From Clostridia bacterium UC5.1-1E11 (lineage in GTDB: Bacteria; Bacillota; Clostridia; Oscillospirales; Acutalibacteraceae): a DNA stretch of 64,000 nucleotides. Of the stretch, positions 46,434-55,113 are shown in pieces (positions within the stretch are counted from its first letter, which is position 1; each line of letters opens with the position of its first letter). Under the pieces are notes generated by a model that saw only the letters and a list, made by a program, of their open reading frames with translations, was not told the DNA's origin and ran no database searches. The DNA is taken from assembly GCA_001305115.1 (NCBI GenBank), contig BCAA01000002.1, forward strand, positions 1 to 64,000, written 5' to 3'. A program made the position numbers and the translations under genes.

Positions 46434-47693
46434 TTATACCTCAGGAAAAATAACATATTCCTGAACCAAGTGGAGCAACGTTGGGTCAACCTGTGCCGTA
46501 AGTTTTAATCCGTTCTCTGTATACTCCTCCTCCAGCACACTCCCATCTTTCCGCAGCCTTGCCGCAAGCCCGCTCTGTGCAAAAGGAAGCAACAATTCCA
46601 CCCTTGTGGTTTTCACTGGAAGATTCTCTTCAATGCTTTCCAAAAGAGCGTCCAATCCTCGGCCTGTCTTGGCGCTGATCCGTACAGCATTGCCGATCAT
46701 CGGAAGCTCATGCAGCGTCGGAACCAAATCGCACTTGTTCAAAACAGGGATGATTGGCCTTCCTCCACAGCCCAGTTCCGCCAACAAAGAACGCGTTACT
46801 TCCAAATGAATCTGCGCTTCACTACTGGAAGCATCACACACGTTGAGGATAATATCCGCTGTGGCCGCCTGTTCCAATGTCGAATGGAAGGCCTCGATCA
46901 GGTGATGAGGAAGCCTCCGAACCAATCCAACGGTGTCAATCAGCATGACAGTCTTTCCACAGGGCAGCTTTAACGCGCGGGCGGTCGGATCAAGCGTAGC
47001 AAACAGCATGTCCTTTGCTAGCACTCCTGCCTGCGTTAAGGCATTCATTAAGGTACTCTTCCCTGCATTTGTATACCCAACCAACGCCACTGTGATTACG
47101 CCATCTTTCTGACGGCGGCGATGCATTTGCCCACGGCGTTTCTCTACCTCTTCCAACTGCTCCTTGAGTTTGGAAATCCGCCTGCGGATATGGCGGCGGT
47201 CCGTCTCCAATTTTGTTTCGCCCGGGCCACGCGTACCGATGCCGCCGCCCAATCGGGAAAGCGTGGTTCCTTTTCCTCCCAAGCGTGGTAGCATGTATTT
47301 CAACTGTGCAAGCTCCACTTGCAGCTTTCCCTCGCTGCTTTTCGCCCGCGAAGCAAAAATATCGAGAATCAACATAGTACGGTCAATTGTCCGCACGCCG
47401 CTGATGGATTCAATATTCCGTATCTGGGTTGGAGATAGCTCGCAATCGAACACCAGCAGATCGATCTCGTACGTTTTGCAAAACGATGCGATCTCCTCCA
47501 TCATCCCGGAACCAACGCAAGTGGCCGTGTCGGGGGAGGGCCTTTTTTGTGTCATTGCCCCGCATGGTTCCGCTCCAGCACTGCGCACCAACTCATACAA
47601 TTCCGCCAAAGATGCCTCTACATCGTATTCCCCCGTATCAACCGCTGCCAAAAGTGCGCGTTCCGGCTGCTTGACATTTTCAATCCGCTCCAA
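46434..47693 (-). CDS. hflX: GTPase HflX
   Basis: 419 residues. The HflX-specific N-terminal domain with LSPTQIRNIE and ARAKSSEGKLQVELAQL, a coiled segment, then the G domain: GYTNAGKSTLMNALT (G1), DTVGLVRRLPHHL (G3), NKCDLVP (G4), SAKTGRG (G5). It binds the large ribosomal subunit and splits stalled 70S ribosomes under stress. The start is TTG at 47693 with GGGGGAGG upstream. It follows the phage-type operon on the same strand but has its own promoter. Confidence 0.95.
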   Translation of the reverse strand: MERIENVKQPERALLAAVDTGEYDVEASLAELYELVRSAGAEPCGAMTQKRPSPDTATCVGSGMMEEIASFCKTYEIDLLVFDCELSPTQIRNIESISGVRTIDRTMLILDIFASRAKSSEGKLQVELAQLKYMLPRLGGKGTTLSRLGGGIGTRGPGETKLETDRRHIRRRISKLKEQLEEVEKRRGQMHRRRQKDGVITVALVGYTNAGKSTLMNALTQAGVLAKDMLFATLDPTARALKLPCGKTVMLIDTVGLVRRLPHHLIEAFHSTLEQAATADIILNVCDASSSEAQIHLEVTRSLLAELGCGGRPIIPVLNKCDLVPTLHELPMIGNAVRISAKTGRGLDALLESIEENLPVKTTRVELLLPFAQSGLAARLRKDGSVLEEEYTENGLKLTAQVDPTLLHLVQEYVIFPEV

Positions 47694-47717
47694 AGGTACC
47701 TCCCCCTTTCTTGTCTT

Positions 47718-47747
47718 ATCTTACAATATTGGATAAAAGCTTGTCAA
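47718..47747 (-). promoter_or_regulatory. Promoter of hflX
   Basis: TTGACA (47747-47742) and TAAGAT (47723-47718), 18 bases apart on the minus strand, in the 60-base gap between the fibre-like gene and hflX. This separates hflX expression from the phage operon. Confidence 0.65.
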
Positions 47748-47755
47748 ATCAGCGC

Positions 47756-48220
47756 TTATCGAAACAGAAAATATCCATAGCCGCCGCCTGCCTGATTCAG
47801 ATTGTTCGCCATGCTATTCGCTGCAGGCGATCCTTGCGCTTGTTGTACGGTCAGTGTTGTCCCAGACAGCGCAGCCCCCTGTGAACCTCCTTCTTCTGTC
47901 ACAAAGGCAAAGTTTACCCGATAATACCCTGAACGATACTCGGTAGGCGGTATATCCATCTGAAAAACCAGTGCCGCTTTTGGAGCAAACGGCAGTGTGA
48001 TGTTACGGCTTGTCGCTCCATTTCCGTTGTAGCTTCCCACTTCTGTCCCATTTCCAAGCAACAGGCGATCTTCTGCGGACAAATGCGCCTGTGTATCTCC
48101 AAAATGTTCTGTCAGTAGGGCATCCAGCGTCTCATTATCCGCAACAAAATCACTGCGCGCCGGTTTATCTGTTCCCTGCCACCGATTTAACCCAAGGCTT
48201 GTCTTTTGTTCCGTCGGCAT
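47756..48220 (-). CDS. Phage tail fibre-like/receptor-binding candidate
   Basis: 154 residues, the last gene of the phage-type operon, where fibres are usually encoded. The N-terminus (LGLNRWQGTDKPARSDF) is typical of short phage fibre or baseplate-attached proteins. The remainder is a beta-rich, glycine-rich tip domain (YNGNGATSRNITLPFAPKAALVFQMD) like small trimeric knobs. It should bind the cell-surface target of the particle. No chaperone gene follows. It ends 62 bases before hflX. Confidence 0.7.
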   Translation of the reverse strand: MPTEQKTSLGLNRWQGTDKPARSDFVADNETLDALLTEHFGDTQAHLSAEDRLLLGNGTEVGSYNGNGATSRNITLPFAPKAALVFQMDIPPTEYRSGYYRVNFAFVTEEGGSQGAALSGTTLTVQQAQGSPAANSMANNLNQAGGGYGYFLFR

Positions 48221-48229
48221 AAATCCTCC

Positions 48230-48808
48230 TTATATCTCAAACAGCGCTTCCCCAATGAGATCCAACTGATCCCATGTACAACCTTTTGCATCCCATTCGT
48301 CAAAGGTCTGCGCCGCACGGTCAATAGTATTCCAGGAAAGCTCCCGGAAATCCAACAGCACCTTCAAATGTGCGGGTAAAAAACGTTGGATATAGGCCAC
48401 CGCATCGGCTCGTTCTTCCGGATCATCCAATCCAGTGCAGGAAAAACAGAGCTCTTGTCCCACTGGGTCCTCTAGAATCGTGGCTTCCACCCCGATGGAT
48501 TGGAACAGCTCTAAGAAAGCGCTTCGAGTGTTCGAAGTATTTTGTACCGCGCCACATTGCAGCAATACCTCCCGCCGCTCTTCTAAGGACCCATGCGCTT
48601 TCAACCCGAAGAGCGCTTCCCAACGCAAGAGTCCTGTTTCGCTAGCCGTACCGATAAAACTGTCCTGTTTACAAACCTCGAGCCGTTCATACAAAGTATC
48701 CAGCGCCGCACAGTAGGCCAACAGTTCCTGGTCTACCAATGTTTTCCCATTTAGAGTATACAGGCCTGTAGAACGCAGAGCGGAGGCCATCGTGTCCCGC
48801 GCCGTCAT
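48230..48808 (-). CDS. Phage tail protein, YmfQ/DUF2313 (gpI-like)
   Basis: 192 residues. It has the family layout of the YmfQ/XkdT-adjacent gpI protein: LYERLEVCKQDSFIGTASETG, LLRWEALFGL, and LPAHLKVLLDFRELSW. In contractile phages gpI lies beside gpJ at the baseplate rim and connects to fibres. It overlaps gpJ by four bases. Confidence 0.8.
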   Translation of the reverse strand: MTARDTMASALRSTGLYTLNGKTLVDQELLAYCAALDTLYERLEVCKQDSFIGTASETGLLRWEALFGLKAHGSLEERREVLLQCGAVQNTSNTRSAFLELFQSIGVEATILEDPVGQELCFSCTGLDDPEERADAVAYIQRFLPAHLKVLLDFRELSWNTIDRAAQTFDEWDAKGCTWDQLDLIGEALFEI

Positions 48809-49872
48809 GAATCTGTCTCCTGAACTTGAATGCTCTGTAAGACCGCCAGTTGGTTTGCCTTCACCGGGCGGTCAACCGCCGCGCTTCCTGTTAAAACGCA
48901 ATTCTCCACAGTGCCTGTGGCAAATATCTCGGCATATAGCGCGGCTGTGCGAACAGGCTCGCCCACGCCCAGTCCTGCAAAATATTTTTGTACAGCGCTT
49001 TCCACCTGACTGGAGACCATTTCAAAGGAAAAGCCTGCCCGTGGCGCTACGTTTACTGTCACCGGACAGGCCACTGCTTCCGCCGCGGCCACCGTGACCA
49101 ACACGTTGATCTCCCGCAATGCTTGAAGTGATTGCTGTACCCGCTGAACCGTATCGCTGTCTGCCGGAGCCCCATTTGCCCCCAAATAAATGCCAACGGT
49201 CCCCAAACCCTTTTCCTTCGGAATTACATTTGCGGAAAAGACTCCCTCATCCTTGAGGGCCTGCTCCCGATAGAACGCCGCGTTTGTTCCATTGGAAAGG
49301 GCCGTATAGCTTTGCGTCAGGCGAGATCGCAGGGACTCGTCGCCCTCCTCATCCATTCCACCTGTAAACGCTTTTGGATTGGTCACCTGTTCAATGCCAG
49401 GAGGAACCGTAACCAATGTTGTGACCGCGCCCACCGCCGCATTTCCGTGTTTTCCCGGTTTCTCCGCCTTTGCTGGAACGGTCACCGATGTGTCGCCGAC
49501 CGCCAGTATCGCCTCTTCTGTGGTTACGTAGCGTTCTCCATCCTCCCCCGGTACTGCGCACACGGTCCCTTTGTCGATCACGGCTCGATACCAGAGCGGT
49601 TTTGCACGGGAAAACAGCAAGACTCCCGAGGCCGCCTGTGCTGCACGGCGTTTGATTCCACGCTCCTGCGCGCGCAGATCCAGCAATTCCCCCTGTGCGG
49701 TCTGAGCAAAAAGTTGTTGTTCCAGCCAGTTCATGGAAGCCGTCAGAGAATAAATTTCCCCCGCTAACACTCGCAAGCGGATACCGATGTCGGATGCCTC
49801 ATCCGCCGGGTATCCTGCCAATTCTGCAAACTTCTCCTGCATACGGCTTAAGATCTCTTCATATGTCTCCAT
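48805..49872 (-). CDS. Baseplate J-like protein (gpJ/gp47)
   Basis: 355 residues. An N-terminal helical part (EILSRMQEKFAELAGY, ASDIGIRLRVLAGEIYSL) and the Baseplate_J core (EEDGESLRSRLTQSY-like region GDESLRSRLTQSYTALSNGT), with the C-terminal beta domain VTVNVAPRAGFSFEM. This is the wedge component found only in contractile (myovirus-type) tails and tailocins. The ATG at 49872 follows GAGGTGAT and overlaps the gp25 gene. Confidence 0.88.
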   Translation of the reverse strand: METYEEILSRMQEKFAELAGYPADEASDIGIRLRVLAGEIYSLTASMNWLEQQLFAQTAQGELLDLRAQERGIKRRAAQAASGVLLFSRAKPLWYRAVIDKGTVCAVPGEDGERYVTTEEAILAVGDTSVTVPAKAEKPGKHGNAAVGAVTTLVTVPPGIEQVTNPKAFTGGMDEEGDESLRSRLTQSYTALSNGTNAAFYREQALKDEGVFSANVIPKEKGLGTVGIYLGANGAPADSDTVQRVQQSLQALREINVLVTVAAAEAVACPVTVNVAPRAGFSFEMVSSQVESAVQKYFAGLGVGEPVRTAALYAEIFATGTVENCVLTGSAAVDRPVKANQLAVLQSIQVQETDS

Positions 49873-50209
49873 CACAGATCACCTCGACTTCCGCTCCGCC
49901 ATCCTCCCAGACGAGTTGTATCTGCACCACCATGGGTACAGTACCACTGCATGAAACCCCTTTCACCTGCACCTGCGGCATCTCCCGCAGGGCTTCCTGC
50001 GCCATGGCAAGTGCGTTGGCTTCCTTGTCCACGGTATCCGGCCGCAGGGTATGTATTCGGCTTCCCAGCTCCGGTTGATAGGCAAACACTCCCTGGGGGA
50101 CTCGTAAACGAATGGTTGCACGCTGCAAAAGTTCCTCTTGTCCGGAAACCCTCCTTGGAAATCCCGTAGGTCCCAATAAAAAATCTCCATTTGCAAGGGC
50201 CGTATCCAT
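49859..50209 (-). CDS. gp25-like baseplate wedge protein (XkdS type)
   Basis: 116 residues. RATIRLRVPQGVFAYQPELG, then ALAMAQEALREMPQVQV and a beta-hairpin ending match the XkdS/gp25 lysozyme-like wedge family, which lacks catalytic activity and belongs to the sheath-initiation part of contractile baseplates. It overlaps its neighbours at both ends. A sheath-initiator protein present without a sheath gene is noteworthy. Confidence 0.75.
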   Translation of the reverse strand: MDTALANGDFLLGPTGFPRRVSGQEELLQRATIRLRVPQGVFAYQPELGSRIHTLRPDTVDKEANALAMAQEALREMPQVQVKGVSCSGTVPMVVQIQLVWEDGGAEVEVICDGDI

Positions 50210-50548
50210 TCATTCTCCCCCCTCAGCAGCGAATACTTGGCCGTTGATGACCACCTCTCCGGTATTTTTCAGGTAGATTCTCGCCCCTCCTTGGGAGAAC
50301 AGCAAGAGCTCTCCCGGTTCCAAATCCATCCCCTCCATCATAGCGCCTGTGCAGACCATGCCCTCCGTGCTGTTTACCAGTACCGCCTTTGCGGCAGCTG
50401 GCGGCTGATAGGCGATCCCCCACGGTGCTACAAAAGCAAAATCCCGATATTCCCCGCTTCCCTGTGCGGTAGAACTCCCCGTCATTTGAGCCACCTCAAC
50501 CGTTGGAGCCGGCTTTGTACGTCCGCCCATTTTTTCTGAAAGCCACAT
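50210..50548 (-). CDS. Small baseplate/spike-associated protein
   Basis: 112 residues. A beta-rich protein (YRDFAFVAPWGIAYQPPA, EPGELLLFSQGGARIYLKNTGEVVINGQVF) with the repeating short strands of gp45/spike or hub-cap proteins. The start ATG lies within the preceding hub gene, 66 bases before its stop. It may be the puncturing tip of the baseplate. Confidence 0.65.
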   Translation of the reverse strand: MWLSEKMGGRTKPAPTVEVAQMTGSSTAQGSGEYRDFAFVAPWGIAYQPPAAAKAVLVNSTEGMVCTGAMMEGMDLEPGELLLFSQGGARIYLKNTGEVVINGQVFAAEGGE

Positions 50549-51450
50549 CCGTTCCCCTCCCTTCTCCGCAATGTGATATAACAACGTTCTCCGCTGCTGT
50601 CGAGCTGATAATCCCATGCCGCAATGTAGAGATTTTCCCCATAAGGCGTCTGCGCCGGACTGCCCAATGGGGGACACATCTCCCCCGGGTAGCAAACCTG
50701 TATGGAAAATGCGTTTCGACGCGCTTTCTGCAACAATTCTTGTGCGTGCTCGGCATCCGAACCGTTTAAATAGCGTTTGCGCTGTACACCGCGAGCCACC
50801 GCCTCCGATTCCCGCAACACTGCATCGTATTGGGCTGTATCTCCCGTGCGCATCTGCAACTCCGAAATCCGGTTCACATCTTTCCAGGTTACCTTCCATT
50901 CCATTGCCTCCCGATGAGCCAAAAAATCCACTTCCTCCTGCAGGCTTTGGCCAGAAGCATCCAGAACAGTCCCCCGAACGACTAACTCCGTTTTTAAAAA
51001 GTTCTTACAGAATCCTGCCAATACCTGCCATTCGCTCATTCCCTTTTCCACAGTGAGAGCGCCTCCAAACACCTCATCCCGTCCAATATACCCGGTAAAG
51101 CCGTACGGGACGGCATGACGCTCAAACAGCAGTTTTAGAGATGGCATGTAATAGATCTGTGGCTGTGCTTCATTATCGAGCAGCAATCCGGCGCGGCTTC
51201 TGGCAGAAAGTTCCGCTGTCGCCCCGGAACGGTTCTCCAAAAGTACCTGCTCATCCACCATTCCCTCAAAAATGACCCGGCCGTTTTCACTAGTACATTG
51301 GATGCCACAGAGATCCCCAATGTCTTCCCACGCGGGAAACCGTGCTTCCAAACTGTCTGCGGGAGCATCTTCATCGCTGCGCAGCCGTAACCGTACCGGC
51401 CTGGGAAGGCGAAGGAGTGTGCCATCCGGTTTCCATCCCACACAATTCAT
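50482..51450 (-). CDS. Phage tail hub protein (XkdQ/gpD-like)
   Basis: 322 residues from ATG 51450, which overlaps the LysM protein stop (ATGA). GWKPDGTLLRLPRPVRLRL, QIYYMPSLKLLFERHAVPYGF and GYIGRDEVFGGALTVEKGMSEW recall the XkdQ/late control D hub family, the ring between tail tube and spike. The upstream part of the open frame is not translated from a credible start. Confidence 0.75.
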   Translation of the reverse strand: MNCVGWKPDGTLLRLPRPVRLRLRSDEDAPADSLEARFPAWEDIGDLCGIQCTSENGRVIFEGMVDEQVLLENRSGATAELSARSRAGLLLDNEAQPQIYYMPSLKLLFERHAVPYGFTGYIGRDEVFGGALTVEKGMSEWQVLAGFCKNFLKTELVVRGTVLDASGQSLQEEVDFLAHREAMEWKVTWKDVNRISELQMRTGDTAQYDAVLRESEAVARGVQRKRYLNGSDAEHAQELLQKARRNAFSIQVCYPGEMCPPLGSPAQTPYGENLYIAAWDYQLDSSGERCYITLRRREGNGCGFQKKWADVQSRLQRLRWLK

Positions 51451-51977
51451 GGCAGCTGTACCTCCATCCCCTCCGGCAGGCGGTTTGGCCATTGTATTTG
51501 CGGATTGCATTGCCGCAATCGATCTACTGTGGTTGAAAATCGGTTGGCCACATGCCACAAGGTGTCCCCCTCGACACAAAGGTAGCTTTCCGGCCTTAAA
51601 ATCCCATCATCCTCTACCGCCTCTTCGTCCTCCAAGAAGAGGAACCGGTATACAACCGCATTGGGACGCGCTTCACCAAGCATTTGCAGGGACACAAAAA
51701 CGGCCCGGAATGGCGCCACTTCCGGTATACACAGAACCTGGCTTGCCCCCTCACGAAATACTGCCGCCAGCCGCTCAAAGGTGGCGGCGGCCCCCTTTCC
51801 CAGGAAGCTTCCCTTGCCACTGACAGTGCGTCTTTGGCAGCCAATGTCCTGCAGAGCCTCGCCCACATGTGGAAGGGTCAAACGCTTGACGTTCCGTTCG
51901 TATGTAACTTGTAGTGTCTCTGGATTCCTATCCCATACGAATTCGCCAAAACGCATCGCCCGCCCTTCCAGACTCAT
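51447..51977 (-). CDS. LysM-domain tail protein (XkdP-like)
   Basis: 176 residues. An N-terminal tail-associated domain (RFGEFVWDRNPETLQVTY) is followed by a single C-terminal LysM module (CVEGDTLWHVANRFSTTVDRL, then CNPQIQWPNRLPEGMEVQLP), which binds peptidoglycan. The domain order matches XkdP of PBSX, which lies between the tape measure and hub genes. Here the tape measure is missing. GGAGGG precedes the ATG. Confidence 0.85.
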   Translation of the reverse strand: MSLEGRAMRFGEFVWDRNPETLQVTYERNVKRLTLPHVGEALQDIGCQRRTVSGKGSFLGKGAAATFERLAAVFREGASQVLCIPEVAPFRAVFVSLQMLGEARPNAVVYRFLFLEDEEAVEDDGILRPESYLCVEGDTLWHVANRFSTTVDRLRQCNPQIQWPNRLPEGMEVQLP

Positions 51978-52075
51978 GACTGGCCCTCCTTAAATTCCTG
52001 GGGATAACGCCGCACGTCACGTTCCAATTGTTCGGATAGTTTGTCCAACAGTTCGTGGTTTTCCTCCGGATTCAT
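51974..52075 (-). CDS. 33-residue phage-operon peptide
   Basis: MNPEENHELLDKLSEQ and 17 further charged residues, helical. GGAGGTGG lies eight bases before the ATG, and the gene overlaps both neighbours (ATGA at each end), so it is translated. It occupies the place where tail tube, sheath and tape measure genes would be. No family recognised. Confidence 0.55.
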   Translation of the reverse strand: MNPEENHELLDKLSEQLERDVRRYPQEFKEGQS

Positions 52076-52376
52076 ACATCCACCTCCGTACAAAACGCCG
52101 TTTCCTTTTCCCTGCATAACACAGCCCATACATAGAGGCTTTCGCCTGCAAAGGATTCCAACCCTGTGCGAGTCGCCCGGAAGACTTCCGTGTCCGTTTG
52201 GATAAGATCGCCTATTAGGAGTTTCCGATCCAGTGTTCCCGTGTAAAGATAACACTGTGGCGCCTCGCCGCTCTGTTTCCGCAGGGGACGGATGACTGCC
52301 CAGGCCTCCTGTCCACCCACGGTGACCTTCTGTCCATATGTTGTTAGCAGGTATTGTACCAATTTTTTCTAGTCAT
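52072..52376 (-). CDS. Small phage head-tail/minor tail protein (start frameshifted)
   Basis: About 100 residues. The main frame begins with TTG at 52362 and has no ribosome site. An ATG at 52376, 12 bases after the connector stop, gives MTRK and then joins the main frame (LVQYLLTTYGQKVTV) if one A is added to the run AAAAAA. The sequence (AVIRPLRKQSGEAPQ, YVWAVLCREKE) is like small joining or minor tail proteins of the XkdJ/head-completion class. Confidence 0.55.
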
Positions 52377-52388
52377 CGTTCAGGCCCC

Positions 52389-52748
52389 CTATACCTGCTG
52401 GAACAGAAATGCTGTGTCGCATAGATATGGTGCCGCAGCGGCCTCCGATTCCCTCCAGAGTTTCCGAGCTGTCTCCACATCCATTGCGCTCTTGTCCACT
52501 CGAACATCTCCGACTGTGAAGGCATTCTCTGCCCCTGCCGCAGCCCGCAATAGTACCCAACGGTAAAAAGCCAATGCCGCCGCAGCGCTGCACAGCGCCA
52601 TATCACCTGTCATTCCGACGTTTGGCTTTGCAATGCCCAACACCTGTGCCCTAGCATTTTCACACAAAGGGCGGTACTGCCCGGCCTGCCGTTCGTCAAG
52701 CCCTGTCAACATGGCGAATTGCTCCAAAATTGCCTGTGTCTCCATCAT
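52389..52748 (-). CDS. Phage head-tail connector-like protein
   Basis: 119 residues, mainly helical (ILEQFAMLTGLDERQAGQY, ALCSAAAALAFYRWVLL, METARKLWRES-like DVETARKLWRESEAAA). Position directly after the capsid gene and helical content fit the gp6-like connector family. Its ATG overlaps the capsid stop codon (ATGA). Confidence 0.65.
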   Translation of the reverse strand: MMETQAILEQFAMLTGLDERQAGQYRPLCENARAQVLGIAKPNVGMTGDMALCSAAAALAFYRWVLLRAAAGAENAFTVGDVRVDKSAMDVETARKLWRESEAAAAPYLCDTAFLFQQV

Positions 52749-53763
52749 TCCTGTTCCTGGTAGCAGAGCGTTTTCACCGCTCCATCGAAAATTTTGGCGA
52801 ACCCTGCGATCGTACTGATCGCCGCACGCTCCAACTGGCGGTCGATCAGCTTGTCATAATCGGTTGTCACACCGCCTGCTTGGACCATTTCCAGTGCGCA
52901 GGTCTTGTCCAGACCAATCACGCCTTTTGCTGTCAAAGATGGTACATGTAGAAGCGTCGCCCCCAACGGCGTGACCATCTTACCCGTTCCTTGAAAGTTC
53001 AATCCGGCCTGTGCATCGCACATTTCGCTGAGGGCCAAAATCTGTTGCATGGTCGCAGTGGAGGCCATCATGGTGTTGAGTTGATACGGTGCCAGGCCAC
53101 CCCAGAGGGATACCAGCCCCGTATAGTCCACTTCATCCCCCGCCGTTCCAATATTTGTTGCAGAACCGCTGTCTTCATCGCCATTCACCAACACATCGAT
53201 GGCGTCGTTCAGTTGTGCCCGCGCAATATAAGCCCCAATCTGCCGAAGCGTTACGGTAAACAGATCCAACTTTTGAAACCGGAGTGCCTCATAGGACGCC
53301 ACCAACATTCTTCCCCGCTTATGGAGGTGCACCAAATGGTCCTTCGTCGTAACCGTCGTTTGTGGAATCGCCGCTCCTTCCGCCACCGGCTTCAAGGCTT
53401 TATCCTCATCCGATGGCTCGGAGGTCAAGGTTCGGTAATCCATGCCGGTGATATTTGTCACAGTAGCCACCACATTTGGCAATACGTCTGCCTGTTCCAT
53501 CCCCTGACGTACTGCGCGGGTGACATATTCCGGAAAAAGCGCCGCAGAGTCACTCGTCTGAAAAATTTTTCTACCGGATCAGAGCCGGGCCCGCTAACGT
53601 GGATCTGGAAGCGCTTTAGCTGTCTCTGATAGGCATCCAGCCCTTCTAAAGGCGTCCCACGATAATTTTCCGAGGAGTCCAGTTCCTCTAGAGTCTGTGT
53701 GAAACTCTTTCCCGGAGCGCTGTACATACCCTTTTCCAATTTCAGCGTTTCATAAAAAGCCAT
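52745..53763 (-). CDS. Phage major capsid protein (frameshifted)
   Basis: About 338 residues, beginning MAFYETLKLEKGMY. The N-terminal arm (FTQTLEELDSSENYRGT) and the start of the core (KFFQTSDSAALFPEYV) are separated from the rest by one missing T in the run near 53567. The rest (EQADVLPNVVATVTNITGMD, LDVLVNGD-like DVLVNGDEDSGSATN, TLLHVPSLTAKGVIGLD) has the HK97-like fold layout of DUF5309/phage capsid families. It should form the icosahedral shell. Confidence 0.8.
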
Positions 53764-53788
53764 CAATACAATCCTCCTTTTCTCCGGC

Positions 53789-54133
53789 TTACGCCAGTAC
53801 CAAGCCGCAGGTTCCTTCCGGCTCATCCACATCTGTAATTAACAGCAGGCGCCCAGTGGTTTCTACCTGTACCTTTCCTGTCCCATCCGCGTTGACCGTC
53901 TGGTATCCCACCGTGGGTTTTGTACCGGCATAGGAAACCTTTATGTATCCCGTCATCTGTACTGCTGCATAGCCGTTGTGCACAGACAGTACCAGGCCGC
54001 AGAATTTGTCCTTGGCCGCACATGGTGCCACCGTGCCATTGGCGCTGATTTTCACCGGCATCCCAGATTTTACTTCACCAGAAACGGCAAACGTTGCCAC
54101 ATTTTCCCCAAATCCATTCAAAGAAATATCCAT
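53789..54133 (-). CDS. Capsid decoration-like protein
   Basis: 114 residues, a compact beta protein (FAVSGEVKSGMPVKIS, GLVLSVHNGYAAVQMTGYI, TGRLLLITDVDEPEGTCGLVL). This pattern and its position between scaffold and capsid match DUF2190/gpD-like decoration proteins that stabilise expanded heads. Confidence 0.75.
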   Translation of the reverse strand: MDISLNGFGENVATFAVSGEVKSGMPVKISANGTVAPCAAKDKFCGLVLSVHNGYAAVQMTGYIKVSYAGTKPTVGYQTVNADGTGKVQVETTGRLLLITDVDEPEGTCGLVLA

Positions 54134-54145
54134 ACAAATTCCTCC

Positions 54146-55113
54146 TTAAATCTGAAAGTCGCGGTATTCCTCCACATCACGCTTTTCCATGGGAGCCAGT
54201 TGAGGCGTTAATGGGAGCACCTGTTCGGCGCGCTTGTGAAACGCCTTCTCAAATTCCCGCAGGTCCTCCAAACCCATCGTCCGTGCTGTGCGTTCCATCA
54301 CCTCCATCGGAACTTCCGGCGATACAATCCCGCACAACCGCACCAAGCTTTTTTCAAGCTCCTTGCGGTACTGCCGGCCACACGCCGCTTGTTCCCGCAA
54401 ATCGGCAAACTCTTTGGCAAGCTGCCGGCGTTCTTCCGGGTTCAGCAATAGTTCCCCCTCGCCCGAAAGACTTTTCCAGACTTCCTCCATATTCCAATCC
54501 TCCTTCTCTGAAAAATTTTTGATAACCCCTGCTTCCCGCTGAGCAGGAACCGCTACAAACGACCACTCATAGGCGTCGGTCGGTTCTTCCAAAACCGTGC
54601 AGCACAGTACGCCATGGTAGGTACGTCCTTTTACATGGTCGCAGCCGCCCGTCCGGCGATCTGCCCCACAGATAGAACAGCTTCTCTTCGCAACGGAACA
54701 ACCGACACTGACTTCTTTTTTAATCCCGCTGTCCAGTTCCAGAATGAATGTCTCATTTTTTGAGAACGCGGTAAATATGCGCGTGCAACCAGACGATGGT
54801 ACGCCTCCCCTGTTTTGGTAACACGTCCGGGCAATTGCTCCACTTGGCAGGCATAGATGCGTGCGGCCTGGTTTTGTACCTGTGGATTGTGGTCAAAAAT
54901 TCCGGTCTTTCCCAAAAAGAGCTCTCCCAGCCGATGCAATGCCTCAATGGTGAAGCGTTCTCCATCGCGATCAACCTCATTGTCACATAGGACAACTGAA
55001 AACGTGTAGAGTTCCCCTTCCTGGAAAGGGCGCCGCGTGTATTGGTTGATCTGTTCCAACTCTTCGGTCGTCAATGATGCCTTTTTTCGGAGAATATAAC
55101 CAGCTCCCTTCAT
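54146..55113 (-). CDS. Prohead protease fused to scaffold (frameshifted)
   Basis: About 322 residues from ATG 55113, which overlaps the portal stop (TAATG). The protease half contains YTFSVVLCDNEVDRDGE and the HK97-type GIFDHNPQVQNQAARI, with His, and SVGCSVAKRS. A Cys-rich insert (CSICG, then GGCDH and VLCC) looks zinc-binding. DAYEWSFVAVPAQREAG precedes the scaffold half (MEEVWKSL to the end), which is helical. One missing A in a run near 54755 splits the frame. No separate scaffold gene exists, so the two functions are on one polypeptide that presumably cleaves itself. Confidence 0.75.
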
